This document shows positions 6,820 to 15,344 of a stretch of 64,000 bases of DNA, one piece after another. The DNA is taken from positions 68,515 through 132,514 of the forward strand of contig CAYQLT010000003.1 of the NCBI GenBank assembly GCA_964418425.1, written 5' to 3'. Position numbers and translations under genes: made by a program. The notes below the pieces were generated by a model. It did no database searches. It saw nothing but the letters and a program-made list of their open reading frames with translations, and was not told where the DNA came from. The DNA comes from CAYQLT01 sp964418425 (GTDB lineage Bacteria > Bacillota > Limnochordia > Limnochordales > Geochordaceae). Position 1 is the stretch's first letter, and every line of letters begins with the position of its first letter.

Positions 6820-8992
6820 GCGGGCGTCGCCTCAGCCGCCACGGAGTGCCTCAGCACCTTCACCAGGGTGCACGCCTGTTCGTAGCGGCCGAAGGAGGGG
6901 ATGACGTAGACCCCGGCCACGTAGGGCCGGGCGGCCATCGCGACCTCCAGGGCCGCCTGCATGCCCAGCTCTTCGGCCCGGTCCCCTGCCGCCGCCAGCG
7001 CATCCCGCAGCGCCTGGGGGATGAAGATCCCGGGTACCTCGTGGTGCAGGTACTCGGCGTGCTGGTGGCTGCGCAGCGGCAAAACCCCCAAGAGCACCGG
7101 GATCGGGCACCCGCCGAGGCGGTCCAAGAAGCGGAGCAGCACATCCAGGTCAAACAGGGGCTGGGTCATGGCAAAGTGGGCGCCGGCCTCCAATTTGCGC
7201 CGAAAGCGCACAAGCTCGGTCTCAACGTCCACGGAGGCGGGGTTGACCGCCACCCCGATGACGAAGTCGGTGGCGCGCCCGATGCTGCGGCCGGCCACGT
7301 CCACGCCGGCGTTGAGCTGGCTGAGGATGCGCACCAACCCGATGGAGTCCACGTCGTAGACGGCGGTGGCATGCGCGTAGTTGCCCAGACCGGGGGGATC
7401 GCCCGTCAGGGCCAGGATGTGGCGGATCCCCATGGCGTAGGCGCCCAGGAGGTCGGCCTGGATGCCCATCAGGTTACGGTCCCGGGTCGTGAAATGCAGG
7501 ATGGTCTCGATGCCCGCCTCCCGCTGGATGAGGTGAGCGGTGGCCAGGGACGACATGCGCACCTGGGCCATGGGGCTGTCGCCCACGTTGACCGCGTCCG
7601 CGCCTGCCTCCCGCACCGCCCTGGCCCCGGCCAGCACCTTATGGGGCACCGGCCCCCGGGGNNNNNNNNNNNNNNNNNNNNNNNNNNNNNNNNNNNNNNN
7701 NNNNNNNNNNNNNNNNNNNNNNNNNNNNNNNNNNNNNNNNNNNNNNNNNNNNNNNNNNNNNCCTCCCGCACCGCCCTGGCCCCGGCCAGCACCTTATGGG
7801 GCACCGGCCCCCGGGGCGGGTCCAGCTCCACGCTGATCACAAAGCGGCCCTGGGCCCGGCCAAACAGGCTGCTGGAGGGAAGCCGGCCCTCCCCATGGGT
7901 ATCCTGCCCGGGGGCCCCTGCTGCGGCTTTCTCCTGAGCCGAGGCGGCGGGCGAAGCCGAACCGGGGGCCGTGGCCCCGCCGCTCGCCGGTCCCCGTGCC
8001 GACCCGACGGCCGGGCGAACGACGAGCGAAGAGGCGGGCTGCGCCCTGGCCGCCTGCGGGATGGCCGAGGCCCATTCGGGAGGAAGCCTGTGGCCCAACT
8101 CGTCCAGCGCGCGCCGCATGGCGGCGATGTGCTCGGGCGTGGTGCCGCAGCAACCCCCGACGATGGCCGCGCCGGACTCGGCGGCAAACTGCCGTGCGAA
8201 GCCTGCGAAATACTCCGGGATGGCCATGTACATGAACCGGTCGCCCACCCGGGTGGGCAGACCCGCGTTGGGCATCGCGCAAAGCCGCACGCCCGGCCAG
8301 GCCGCCTCCCGAAGCGCGCGCACCGCCTCCAGCACAGGGATGGGCCCGGTGCCGCAGTTGACGCCTACCACGTCAGGCCGGGCATCCTGCCCCAGTTGCT
8401 GCAGGGCCTGTGCGGCCTGCTCCGGGGAAGCCCCGTAGAGGGTTCGCCCCTCGGTCGAAAAGCTCAGCTGGGCCACCACGGGTAAGCGGGAGAGCTGGCG
8501 CACGGCCTGTACGGCGAGCACCAGTTCCCGGGGGTCCGACATGGTCTCAATCACGAACAGGTCCACGCCGCCGGCCAGGAGCGCCTCCACCTGCTCGCGA
8601 AAGGCGTCGAACACCTCCTGCTCGCTCAGGGGCCCCAAAGGCTGCATGGGTTTGCCGACGGGGCCGATGTCGCCGGCGATGAAGACCGGCACCCCCGCGA
8701 TTTCCCGGGCGTTGCGGGCCACCTTGACGCCATGGACGTTGATGGGGCGCACCCGGTCCGCCAGTCCGTAGGCCGCCAGGCGGATACGGTTGGCCCCGAA
8801 CGTGTTGGTGGTGATCATCTCCGCGCCGGCAAAGATGTAATCCTGGTGGACCTGACGCACCAGCTCCGGGTGCTCCAGGTTGAGAAGGTCGAAGGAACCC
8901 TCGGGCGACGCGCCCCGGGCGTACAGCAGCGTCCCCATGGCGCCGTCGGCCAGCAAAAGCCGGGGCTCGGCGAGCCGCTCGGCTGCCGTCAC
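6816..8992 (-). CDS. Bifunctional homocysteine S-methyltransferase / methylenetetrahydrofolate reductase, split by a scaffold gap
   Basis: The N-terminal domain (about residues 1-300) is a zinc-dependent homocysteine methyltransferase with C213 (GVNCGTGP) and the C281-C282 pair (GGCCGTTPEHI). An Ala/Pro/Gly-rich linker (about 310-380) leads to an FAD-type methylenetetrahydrofolate reductase domain starting at VELDPPRG. This is the YitJ-like fusion architecture and has no cobalamin-binding domain. The N run at 7662-7761 and a 55-bp duplication put the two halves in different frames. Removing one copy and the Ns restores a single 673-residue frame, so the gene is almost certainly intact. It overlaps the next upstream gene by 4 bp. 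Confidence 0.9.
7607..7816. repeat. 55-bp exact direct repeat flanking the scaffold gap (contig overlap)
   Basis: Bases 7607-7661 and 7762-7816 are identical over 55 bp, one ending at the N run and one beginning straight after it. Both encode the same stretch of the MTHFR domain (PHKVLAGARAVRE). This is the expected signature of two contigs that overlap and were joined without merging, not a biological repeat. Confidence 0.95.
7662..7761. other. Assembly gap of exactly 100 N
   Basis: One hundred unknown bases, the conventional placeholder for a gap of unknown size. The flanking duplication indicates the true gap is zero or negative: the correct sequence is shorter than the window by 155 bases here. 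Confidence 0.97.
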
Positions 8993-9960
8993 GACAGGCC
9001 CAGCTCCTCTTTCACCTCACGCACCGCCTGCACCATGTGAGCGAGCTTCGCCTCGGCCTCCTCCCAGGTGCGGGTCTTCAGGCCGCAGTCGGGATCCACG
9101 TAGAGCTGTTCGGGGGAGAGCACTTCTAAGGCCCTGTAGATACCCTTCTTGATCTGTTCCACGCTTTCCACCAGATGGCTGTGCACGTCCACCACGCCCA
9201 GGGCGATCTCCTTGTGGGGCCGGTGTCGCCGGAAAAGCTCCAGGATCGCGAACTGGTTGTTGGCGGCCTCCAGGTCCAGCTGGTCGACGGGCAGATCCAG
9301 CATCCGCGGGTAGATGGCCTCGAAATGGCCGTAGCAGATATGGGTGATGGTGTGGGCGGACAGCCCGCGGGTCACGATGCCCAGAGCCTCGATGGCCAGG
9401 TCGATCTCCTCGGGGCGGGTGGAGATGGCAGGCTCGTCGATCTGGATGTACCGCGCGCCGGCAGCCGCCAGATCGGCCGCCTCCTCCCGAACCACCTCCG
9501 CCATCCGCAGAACCAGGGCGCGCCGGGTGGGGTAGTAGTCGTTGAAGGACCAGTCAGCCATGGTGTACGGGCCGGTCAACATCCCCTTCACGGGCCGGTC
9601 GGTCATGGACTGGGCCAGCTTGAACGCCTCCAGGGCCATGGGGGCCCGCCGCCCGATGGGGCCCACCACCACCGGCTTTCGGTAGTAGCGGTTTCCGTAC
9701 GAGCGCACCAGGCCACCAGGCGCATACCCGTCCAGCTGGTCGGCGAAGTAGGTGGTCATGTCGCCACGCTCCATCTCGCCGTGCACCAGGATGTCGATGC
9801 CCAGCCGTTCCTGCAGCCGGATGCACTCCTCCGTGGCCCGGCGCTCCAGGGCCGCCAGCTCCTGCGGGCCGATCTCCCCCCGGGCCCGCTGGCTGCGGGC
9901 CTTGAGCAGGTATGCCGGCTTGGGGAAGCTTCCCACGCTGGTCGTCTGAAGGGTGGCCAA
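8989..9960 (-). CDS. Core-type MetE methionine synthase (B12-independent catalytic domain only)
   Basis: A 323-residue protein equal to the C-terminal catalytic barrel of MetE, without the N-terminal domain. The zinc ligands are complete: H207 and C209 (THICYG), E231 and C292 (DPDCGLKTR). The Cys-Glu-Cys spacings of 22 and 61 are identical to E. coli MetE C643, E665 and C726. Core-MetE proteins transfer methyl groups to homocysteine, and characterised examples take them from methylcobalamin or a corrinoid protein rather than directly from methyl-folate; that donor is inferred here. It is followed with a 4-bp overlap by the MTHFR fusion and preceded by a MetE-like paralogue. Confidence 0.85.
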   Translation of the reverse strand: MATLQTTSVGSFPKPAYLLKARSQRARGEIGPQELAALERRATEECIRLQERLGIDILVHGEMERGDMTTYFADQLDGYAPGGLVRSYGNRYYRKPVVVGPIGRRAPMALEAFKLAQSMTDRPVKGMLTGPYTMADWSFNDYYPTRRALVLRMAEVVREEAADLAAAGARYIQIDEPAISTRPEEIDLAIEALGIVTRGLSAHTITHICYGHFEAIYPRMLDLPVDQLDLEAANNQFAILELFRRHRPHKEIALGVVDVHSHLVESVEQIKKGIYRALEVLSPEQLYVDPDCGLKTRTWEEAEAKLAHMVQAVREVKEELGLS

Positions 9961-9984
9961 ATCCCCACCGCTCCCTTCCGGACT

Positions 9985-10971
9985 TTAGGGGCTTTGCTTC
10001 GGGGTGCCGGTGGCCAGGTCCACCGCCTCCCGCAGGCGGCGCAGCTTGGCCAGGGCCCGCCCCTGGGGCAAAAACTCGAGGCCGCAGCTGGGGTTGACGT
10101 ACAGCCGCTCGGAGCCGACCGTGGCCGCAACCCGCTCGATGGCACCCGCCAGCTCCCGGGCGTCCTCCAGCCGCCACTCTCGCCCATCCACCAGGCCCAG
10201 CGCCACCGCCCGGGGATACCCCTCCCGGGCGAGCCGCTCGACCACGCCCGGGCTGCTGACCGCATCGAACCCCACCACGCTCACGGGGAACTCGGCCAGG
10301 GCTTCGAACAGCGGGCCCGCATCCCGGAAGTACGTGTACAGCGCGGTGGGAACCGAAAGCCCGTCCACGGCCGCCGCCATCGCCTCCCGGGCCAACCGCA
10401 CGTCGTCCGCGGGCGCGCCGAAGACCAGGGAGGGTTCATCGAACTGTACCATGGCCACCCCGGCCTCGGCCAGGGCACGAGCTTCCAGGTTGAGGTTGGC
10501 GGCCAGGTCCGAGATGAGGTCGGTTGTCCGCGAATAGTGCTCGTTGAGGGAAAGGCGCATCAGGGTGTACGGCCCGGGCAACACGGCCTTCACGGGCCGT
10601 CGGGCCATCGTGACGGCCTGGCGGGCCTCGAAGACCAGGGAGGAGCCTCGAAACCAGACCCGGCCCTTGATGACGGGCCGGCGGTAGTAGACGTTGTTGT
10701 CAAAGAAGCGCACCAGCCCGCCGATGTCCACGCTGCCCAGGTCCCGGGCGACCGGGGTGACCAGATCGTCCCAGCGCACCTGCCCGTCGGTGACGAGCTC
10801 CACCCCGGCCTCCTCCTGCTCCCGGATCACCCGCCGGATGGTGGCCACGGTCACCTCTTCCACGTCGCGGGGCGAGGCGAGCCCCTCCTCGAACCGGTTG
10901 ATGGTGCGCCGCAGATTGGGTCCGCCCGATTCGGAAAGTTTGGGATAGCTGCCCACCACGGTGACGATCAA
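9985..10971 (-). CDS. MetE-like protein with altered zinc site
   Basis: A 328-residue barrel similar throughout to the core-MetE encoded next to it (VGSYPK, LPGPYTLM, MVQFDEPSLVF, YVNPSCGLEFL). The zinc ligands, however, are rewritten: the His-x-Cys pair is Tyr212-Thr-Tyr214, the Glu is Asp236, and only Cys296 remains. Spacing is conserved, so this is substitution rather than misalignment. It may therefore not activate homocysteine thiolate; it could bind a methyl donor, act as a partner subunit or use another substrate. The TTG at 10971 sits 8 bases after AAGGAGG and is preferred over an ATG at 10995 that would overlap the upstream gene. Confidence 0.75.
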   Translation of the reverse strand: MIVTVVGSYPKLSESGGPNLRRTINRFEEGLASPRDVEEVTVATIRRVIREQEEAGVELVTDGQVRWDDLVTPVARDLGSVDIGGLVRFFDNNVYYRRPVIKGRVWFRGSSLVFEARQAVTMARRPVKAVLPGPYTLMRLSLNEHYSRTTDLISDLAANLNLEARALAEAGVAMVQFDEPSLVFGAPADDVRLAREAMAAAVDGLSVPTALYTYFRDAGPLFEALAEFPVSVVGFDAVSSPGVVERLAREGYPRAVALGLVDGREWRLEDARELAGAIERVAATVGSERLYVNPSCGLEFLPQGRALAKLRRLREAVDLATGTPKQSP

Positions 10972-10985
10972 GCTGCCTTCCTCCT

Positions 10986-11519
10986 TCACGCCCATGGCAG
11001 GGCCGGCCCGCTGCCCTGCCGGGTCAGGCGGCGAGCGAGCCCGCTGGTGGAACGCCCCTGGAGCAGGGGAACGATGACCACCTTCGCCCCCACCGCCTCT
11101 GCCGTCTCCCGCTCCGGCAGGGGCTTGTCCCCGTAATCTCCGCCCTTGACGTAGACGTCCGGCCGAAGCCGCGCGATGAGAGCGTCGGCCGTGGGCTCCG
11201 AAAAGATCACCACCCGATCCACCGCCCGCAGCGCGGCCACCACCCGCGCCCGGTCGCCGGCTGAAACCAGCGGCCGACCCTCGCCCTTGAGCCGGCGCAC
11301 CCCCGCATCGTCGTTGACCCCCACCACCAGCGCGGAGGCGAGCCCCCTTGCCCGCTCCAGCAGGTGCACGTGCCCGGCGTGCAGCAGGTCGAAGCACCCG
11401 TTGGTGAAGGCGACCGTGCCGCCCCGCTTGCGCACGGCTTGCGCGAAGGCGACCGCCTCGTCGACGGTCACCACGCGCCGGGCGCTGTCGTCGGGTGGCT
11501 CCAAAGGGTTTGCGGTCAA
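10986..11519 (-). CDS. rfaE2: D-glycero-beta-D-manno-heptose 1-phosphate adenylyltransferase
   Basis: A 177-residue nucleotidyltransferase of the HldE C-terminal type that makes ADP-heptose from heptose-1-phosphate. It has the TNGCFDLLHAGHVHLL nucleotide-binding motif (HxGH type) and the C-terminal GRSTSGLARRL segment that replaces the usual IIxRI-type loop. The TTG start at 11519 overlaps the rfaE1 stop as TTGA and has AGGAGG in front, so the two are translationally coupled. Kinase and adenylyltransferase are separate proteins here, whereas E. coli HldE fuses them. The product feeds glycan or LPS-core heptose. Confidence 0.88.
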   Translation of the reverse strand: MTANPLEPPDDSARRVVTVDEAVAFAQAVRKRGGTVAFTNGCFDLLHAGHVHLLERARGLASALVVGVNDDAGVRRLKGEGRPLVSAGDRARVVAALRAVDRVVIFSEPTADALIARLRPDVYVKGGDYGDKPLPERETAEAVGAKVVIVPLLQGRSTSGLARRLTRQGSGPALPWA

Positions 11520-12691
11520 GGAGGCTCCTCCTGCCGCGCCGTCGTGTCCGCCGTCGCCCAGGGCCGGACCGACCCTGCACCGGGCGAGGTTGCGTATCGG
11601 TACCCCTCCGGCTGCCACTGCAGGGCAGCCTCCCGCAGCTCGTCAAGGTCCGGCACCGCCACGCCCTGCTTGCCCACCACCAGCCCGGCGGCCAGATCGG
11701 CCAAAAGGCATGCGACCACCAACCGGTCCTCGCCGCACGCCAGCCCCAGGGCCACGGACGCCACCACCGTGTCCCCTGCTCCGCTCACGTCGTACACCTC
11801 TTTGGGGCGGTAGGGCATCAGGCGCAAAGGCGGCTGGTCTCCCGCCAGGAAAACCGACATCCCTTCATCGCCCCGGGTCAAGACCAAAGCCCGCGCGCCA
11901 AGGCGCGCAAGCAGCTCCCGCCCGGCCGCCACCAGCTCCTGCTCGGAGCCAATGCGCCGGCCGATGAGCGCCTCGGCCTCGGGCAGATTCGGGGTGGCGG
12001 CATGAACCCCGCGAAACTCCAGCAAACGGTAGCGGGAGTCGGCCACCACCGGGGTCGCCCGTCGCGCCGCCGCGGCCAACGCCGCCTCCACCACCTCGGG
12101 GCTCAGGGCGCCGCCCCCATACTCGGACAGGATGACTGCATCGGCCTCCTGGACCGCCTGTCGGGCGGCGTCGGCCAGGCGGCGGCGCACAGAGGCCTCC
12201 GGGAACTCCGCCTCCCACCGGTCGATCCGGAGCACCTGCTGACGGGCAGCCTGCCGCCCGGCGGCCACCACCCTCGTCTTGACGGTAGTGGGGCGACCGG
12301 GATCCTCCACCAGCTCCACACAGAGGCCGCGACGTTGCAACATCCGCCCCAGTCGCCGTCCCGGGCCGTCGGCCCCCACCAGGCCCACCACCGACACCCG
12401 GGCTCCCAGGGCGGCCGCGTTGGCGGCCGCATTGGCGGCTCCCCCGGGGCGTTCCTCCTCCCCCGTGTAGCGCAGGATGAGAACCGGGGCCTCCCTGGAG
12501 ATGCGGACGGGCTCGCCGTAGACGTAGCGGTCCACGATCACGTCCCCGATCACCGCCACGCGCCGGCCGCTCGCTTCCCGCACCAGCGACAGCACGTCGG
12601 CCGCCCGCAGGCTTACCGGGACCGCCGCCGTGACCTGCCCGTCTCGGGCCACCTTCCCGGCCCCCCGCCCCTGGCCGGCGACGGTGCCCAC
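11516..12691 (-). CDS. rfaE1: D-glycero-beta-D-manno-heptose-7-phosphate kinase
   Basis: A PfkB-family kinase that phosphorylates heptose-7-phosphate at C1. The N-terminal GDVIVDRYVYG and ERPGGAANAAANAAALGA motifs and the C-terminal DVSGAGDTVVA loop with the catalytic Asp are intact. The first 30 residues are a poorly conserved extension. The GTG start at 12691 overlaps the upstream membrane-protein gene by 79 bp; a start somewhat further inside cannot be excluded. Neighbouring heptosyltransferase-like and flippase-like genes support a role in surface glycan assembly. Confidence 0.87.
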   Translation of the reverse strand: MGTVAGQGRGAGKVARDGQVTAAVPVSLRAADVLSLVREASGRRVAVIGDVIVDRYVYGEPVRISREAPVLILRYTGEEERPGGAANAAANAAALGARVSVVGLVGADGPGRRLGRMLQRRGLCVELVEDPGRPTTVKTRVVAAGRQAARQQVLRIDRWEAEFPEASVRRRLADAARQAVQEADAVILSEYGGGALSPEVVEAALAAAARRATPVVADSRYRLLEFRGVHAATPNLPEAEALIGRRIGSEQELVAAGRELLARLGARALVLTRGDEGMSVFLAGDQPPLRLMPYRPKEVYDVSGAGDTVVASVALGLACGEDRLVVACLLADLAAGLVVGKQGVAVPDLDELREAALQWQPEGYRYATSPGAGSVRPWATADTTARQEEPP

Positions 12692-13842
12692 TTCCCATCA
12701 CCTCGCCCGGAGAGCCTGGCTTCGCTGCCAACTTCGGCCTCCCGCCCGGGCCGACCTGCCTGCGCCACGGAAGGAGACGGAGCCGGGCCAGCCGTTCCGT
12801 CGTTTAGGGCCAGCCGCAGGGTTCGAAGCAAAAGTACCCCGCCCACAGCCAGGCTGACGTAAAACGTGTACAGCCGCCACACCGCCACCGCCACCGCCAG
12901 GCGAGATGCGGGCACGAACCCCCGCAAAAGGTACCCCATCAAGAGCTCCGCGCCCCCGCTTCCACCCGGCGTGGGGATGAAGACCTGAGCCAGATTGAAC
13001 GCCAGCTGTCGCAGGGCCAACGGGGTCCACTCCGGCCGACCGCCCAGCCCCCGAACCACCGCCCAGGCGATGGAAAGGTATCCGGCCCAGTAGAGGCCGG
13101 TCAGCACCACGGTTCCCGCCAGGGTCCAGGGCCGTTTGAGGACGAAGAATCGAAGGGCCCTGCCAAACCGCAGGGTCTCCCTGGCCAGCCGGAGGAAGGC
13201 TCGGCGCACCCACGGCCGCCGGCCGGGCCCACAGCTTCTCCCGGCGGCCCGCCCGACCCTCAGGAGCAGGGCGGCCAGGCCCCGGGGACGGGCCAGGCCC
13301 CACAGCAAAAGGCCGCTCACCAGGGCCAGCGCTCCCAGGACGGCCGCGGTCAGGCCGGCGCCCGTAGCCGGCCCCAACAGCCCCTCCAGCGCCAACACCA
13401 CCGGCCACCCTGCCAGCAGCCAAACCGCGACCAGCCCGGAGTCGATCACGGCCACCGCGGCCGCCTGGCCGGCGGTGAGACCCTCTCGGGTGAGCAGGTA
13501 GACGAACACCGGCACCCCTCCGGTGCTGGTGGGGGTCACGTGGGAGACGAACGCGCTGGCCAGGAAGTACCGAAGCATGCGGCCCGTGCCCACGGGCCTG
13601 CCCAGGGCGGCCAGAAGCAGCTGGTTGCGGGCCACCCGCAGCCACCAGGAGCCCAGGGTCAGCGCGCCCGCCACGGCCAGATACGCCGGGTCCACCATGG
13701 CCAGGGTGCGGATGGGAGAGTCGCCGTTTCCTCCCAAAACGGCGAGGGCGGCCAGCGCCGCCGCCCCCGTCATCAAGGCCACCGCCGCGCCCCGCCGGAT
13801 GGCCCGGCGGGATAACCGCCCCAAAGCAGGCTTTTCCCTCAC
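12613..13842 (-). CDS. Lysylphosphatidylglycerol synthase TM-region / flippase-like membrane protein
   Basis: A polytopic membrane protein of about 409 residues with roughly eight hydrophobic segments. It includes the SHVTPTSTGGVP and FIPTPGGSGGAELLMGYLL motifs of the PF03706 (UPF0104, YbhN/AglD-like) family. Members often sit beside glycosyltransferases and are suspected lipid or glycolipid transporters, but the function is not settled. The soluble synthase domain of MprF is absent. The GTG start at 13842 overlaps the glycosyltransferase stop (GTGA). The Arg/Gly/Pro-rich C-terminal 50 residues look unconserved and lie over the rfaE1 start. Confidence 0.75.
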   Translation of the reverse strand: MREKPALGRLSRRAIRRGAAVALMTGAAALAALAVLGGNGDSPIRTLAMVDPAYLAVAGALTLGSWWLRVARNQLLLAALGRPVGTGRMLRYFLASAFVSHVTPTSTGGVPVFVYLLTREGLTAGQAAAVAVIDSGLVAVWLLAGWPVVLALEGLLGPATGAGLTAAVLGALALVSGLLLWGLARPRGLAALLLRVGRAAGRSCGPGRRPWVRRAFLRLARETLRFGRALRFFVLKRPWTLAGTVVLTGLYWAGYLSIAWAVVRGLGGRPEWTPLALRQLAFNLAQVFIPTPGGSGGAELLMGYLLRGFVPASRLAVAVAVWRLYTFYVSLAVGGVLLLRTLRLALNDGTAGPAPSPSVAQAGRPGREAEVGSEARLSGRGDGKWAPSPARGGGPGRWPETGRSRRRSR

Positions 13843-15146
13843 AGCTCCTCGAACTCCTGGACCTTGTGGAAAACCGGCTCTCGGCCCGCACCCCCAAGTC
13901 GGGAGACCACCCTCAGACCGCCCCCGCGGGACATTGGCCGCCGCAGCCTGCGCCAGCCGAAGACAGGGCGGCGCGAAGGCCTCCCGTCGGCGCGCCCTGC
14001 CGGCAGCCCCGCCCCCGGGCTGGCCGTCTCCAGGCCGGCAGCCACCCACGCCGGCCGCTCCAGGCGGCGAGCGGTGCGAAGCTGCAGCCGGTCCAGCTGA
14101 CGCTCGATGGCCGCCACCACCGCCTGCGGGGTGATGGAGCGCATGCACTCCGCGTTGCACTCCAGGGTGCGCAGGCTGGTCAGGTGCTGCATGCTGCCTC
14201 CCAGCCACCGAAAACAGGGGCTGCAGGGAAGCTCCCGGCGAACCACCACGTCGAAGGGGCCCAGGGGCCCAAAGTTATCCACGCTGGTGGGCCCGAACAA
14301 CACCACGGCGGGGGTGCCCACGGCAGCGGCCAGATGGGCGGGGGCTGAATCGTTGCCCACGAAAAGGTCGCAGCGCTCAATGATGGCCGCGGTCTGCTTG
14401 AGGGTGCTGCGGCCTGCGGTAACCACCGGCTCGGCCAGCCGGCACAGCTCGGCGATGGCTTCGGCCAGGGGCACATCGTCGGGCCCGCCCACCAGCACCA
14501 CCTGCGCGCCGTACTGCCCGGCCAGGTAGTCGGCCACCTCCGCGAAGCCGGCGACGGACCACCGCTTGGCCGGGAAATGGCGCCCGCCGGGATGGATGGC
14601 CACCCGCAGGGGTGGGCTCCCCCCCGCCTGCTCCGGTCCGAGCATCCGCGAGGCGAACTCGCGGTCCGCCTCGCCCAACGCGATCTCCAGGTGGCGTCCC
14701 CGGGGCGAGGCGCCCAGGGCCGCCACCACGTCCAGGCAGTAATCCACCGCGTGGCGGTCCCTCCGGTCCGGCACCTGGGCCGTGTACAGCCAGCCCAGGG
14801 TCTGGCTGCTGAAGCCCACCCGCACCGGAGAAGAGGTGAACAGGGTCAGCCAGCTGCCGATGTTGGACAGCCCCACCACCGCATCGAAATTCTCCTCGGC
14901 CAGCCTGGAGAGCGCCCGAGGCAGCCGGAGGGCGCTTCGGACCAGCACCAGGCGGTGGATATGGGGGTTGCCTGCCAGCACCTCCCGGTTGGCGGCCCAG
15001 GTGACCACCGTGATGCGGGCCTGCGGGTAGCGGTACCGCAGGGCCCGCAGAGCAGGGGTGCCGAAGAGGGTATCGCCGATGGGACACAACTGCAGCACCA
15101 ATATGTGAGATAGCTCGCCGGGTGGTGCCGGCGCGGCCTCGGGCAT
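13839..15146 (-). CDS. Glycosyltransferase family 9 (heptosyltransferase-like)
   Basis: A GT9 protein of 435 residues. The N-terminal half has LVLQLCPIGDTLFGTPALRAL, the acceptor-side motif of ADP-heptose:LPS heptosyltransferases. The C-terminal half has VAIHPGG and FVGNDSAPAHLAAAVGTPAVVLFGPT, the sugar-nucleotide site. About 75 C-terminal residues beyond the domain are Arg/Gly-rich and not recognised. The ATG start at 15146 is well supported by GCAGGAGGAG upstream. As first gene of a unit that makes ADP-heptose it most likely transfers heptose, although GT9 members can use other sugars. Confidence 0.82.
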   Translation of the reverse strand: MPEAAPAPPGELSHILVLQLCPIGDTLFGTPALRALRYRYPQARITVVTWAANREVLAGNPHIHRLVLVRSALRLPRALSRLAEENFDAVVGLSNIGSWLTLFTSSPVRVGFSSQTLGWLYTAQVPDRRDRHAVDYCLDVVAALGASPRGRHLEIALGEADREFASRMLGPEQAGGSPPLRVAIHPGGRHFPAKRWSVAGFAEVADYLAGQYGAQVVLVGGPDDVPLAEAIAELCRLAEPVVTAGRSTLKQTAAIIERCDLFVGNDSAPAHLAAAVGTPAVVLFGPTSVDNFGPLGPFDVVVRRELPCSPCFRWLGGSMQHLTSLRTLECNAECMRSITPQAVVAAIERQLDRLQLRTARRLERPAWVAAGLETASPGAGLPAGRADGRPSRRPVFGWRRLRRPMSRGGGLRVVSRLGGAGREPVFHKVQEFEEL

Positions 15147-15344
15147 CCAGTCTCCTCCTGCGGCAGCCTGACAGCCTCTCCCATTAGCTTAGCATGGCCG
15201 GGAGGGCCCATCAACCGCGCAGGGCCTGTCTGCCTGCCCGTTTGCACCAGCCGGATGGCTTCTGCCCCCGTCTTGCCCGCTCGAAGCCCCCACAGTCCGC
15301 CGGCGGCTCCCCGCCGCACCGCGCCGGCCCACCTCTTGAGGTGG

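Noticed and set aside
7662..8992. Frameshifted pseudogene of the methionine fusion protein
   Set aside because: The frame change equals the 100 N plus the 55-bp duplicated overlap (155 bp, not a multiple of three); collapsing it restores the frame.
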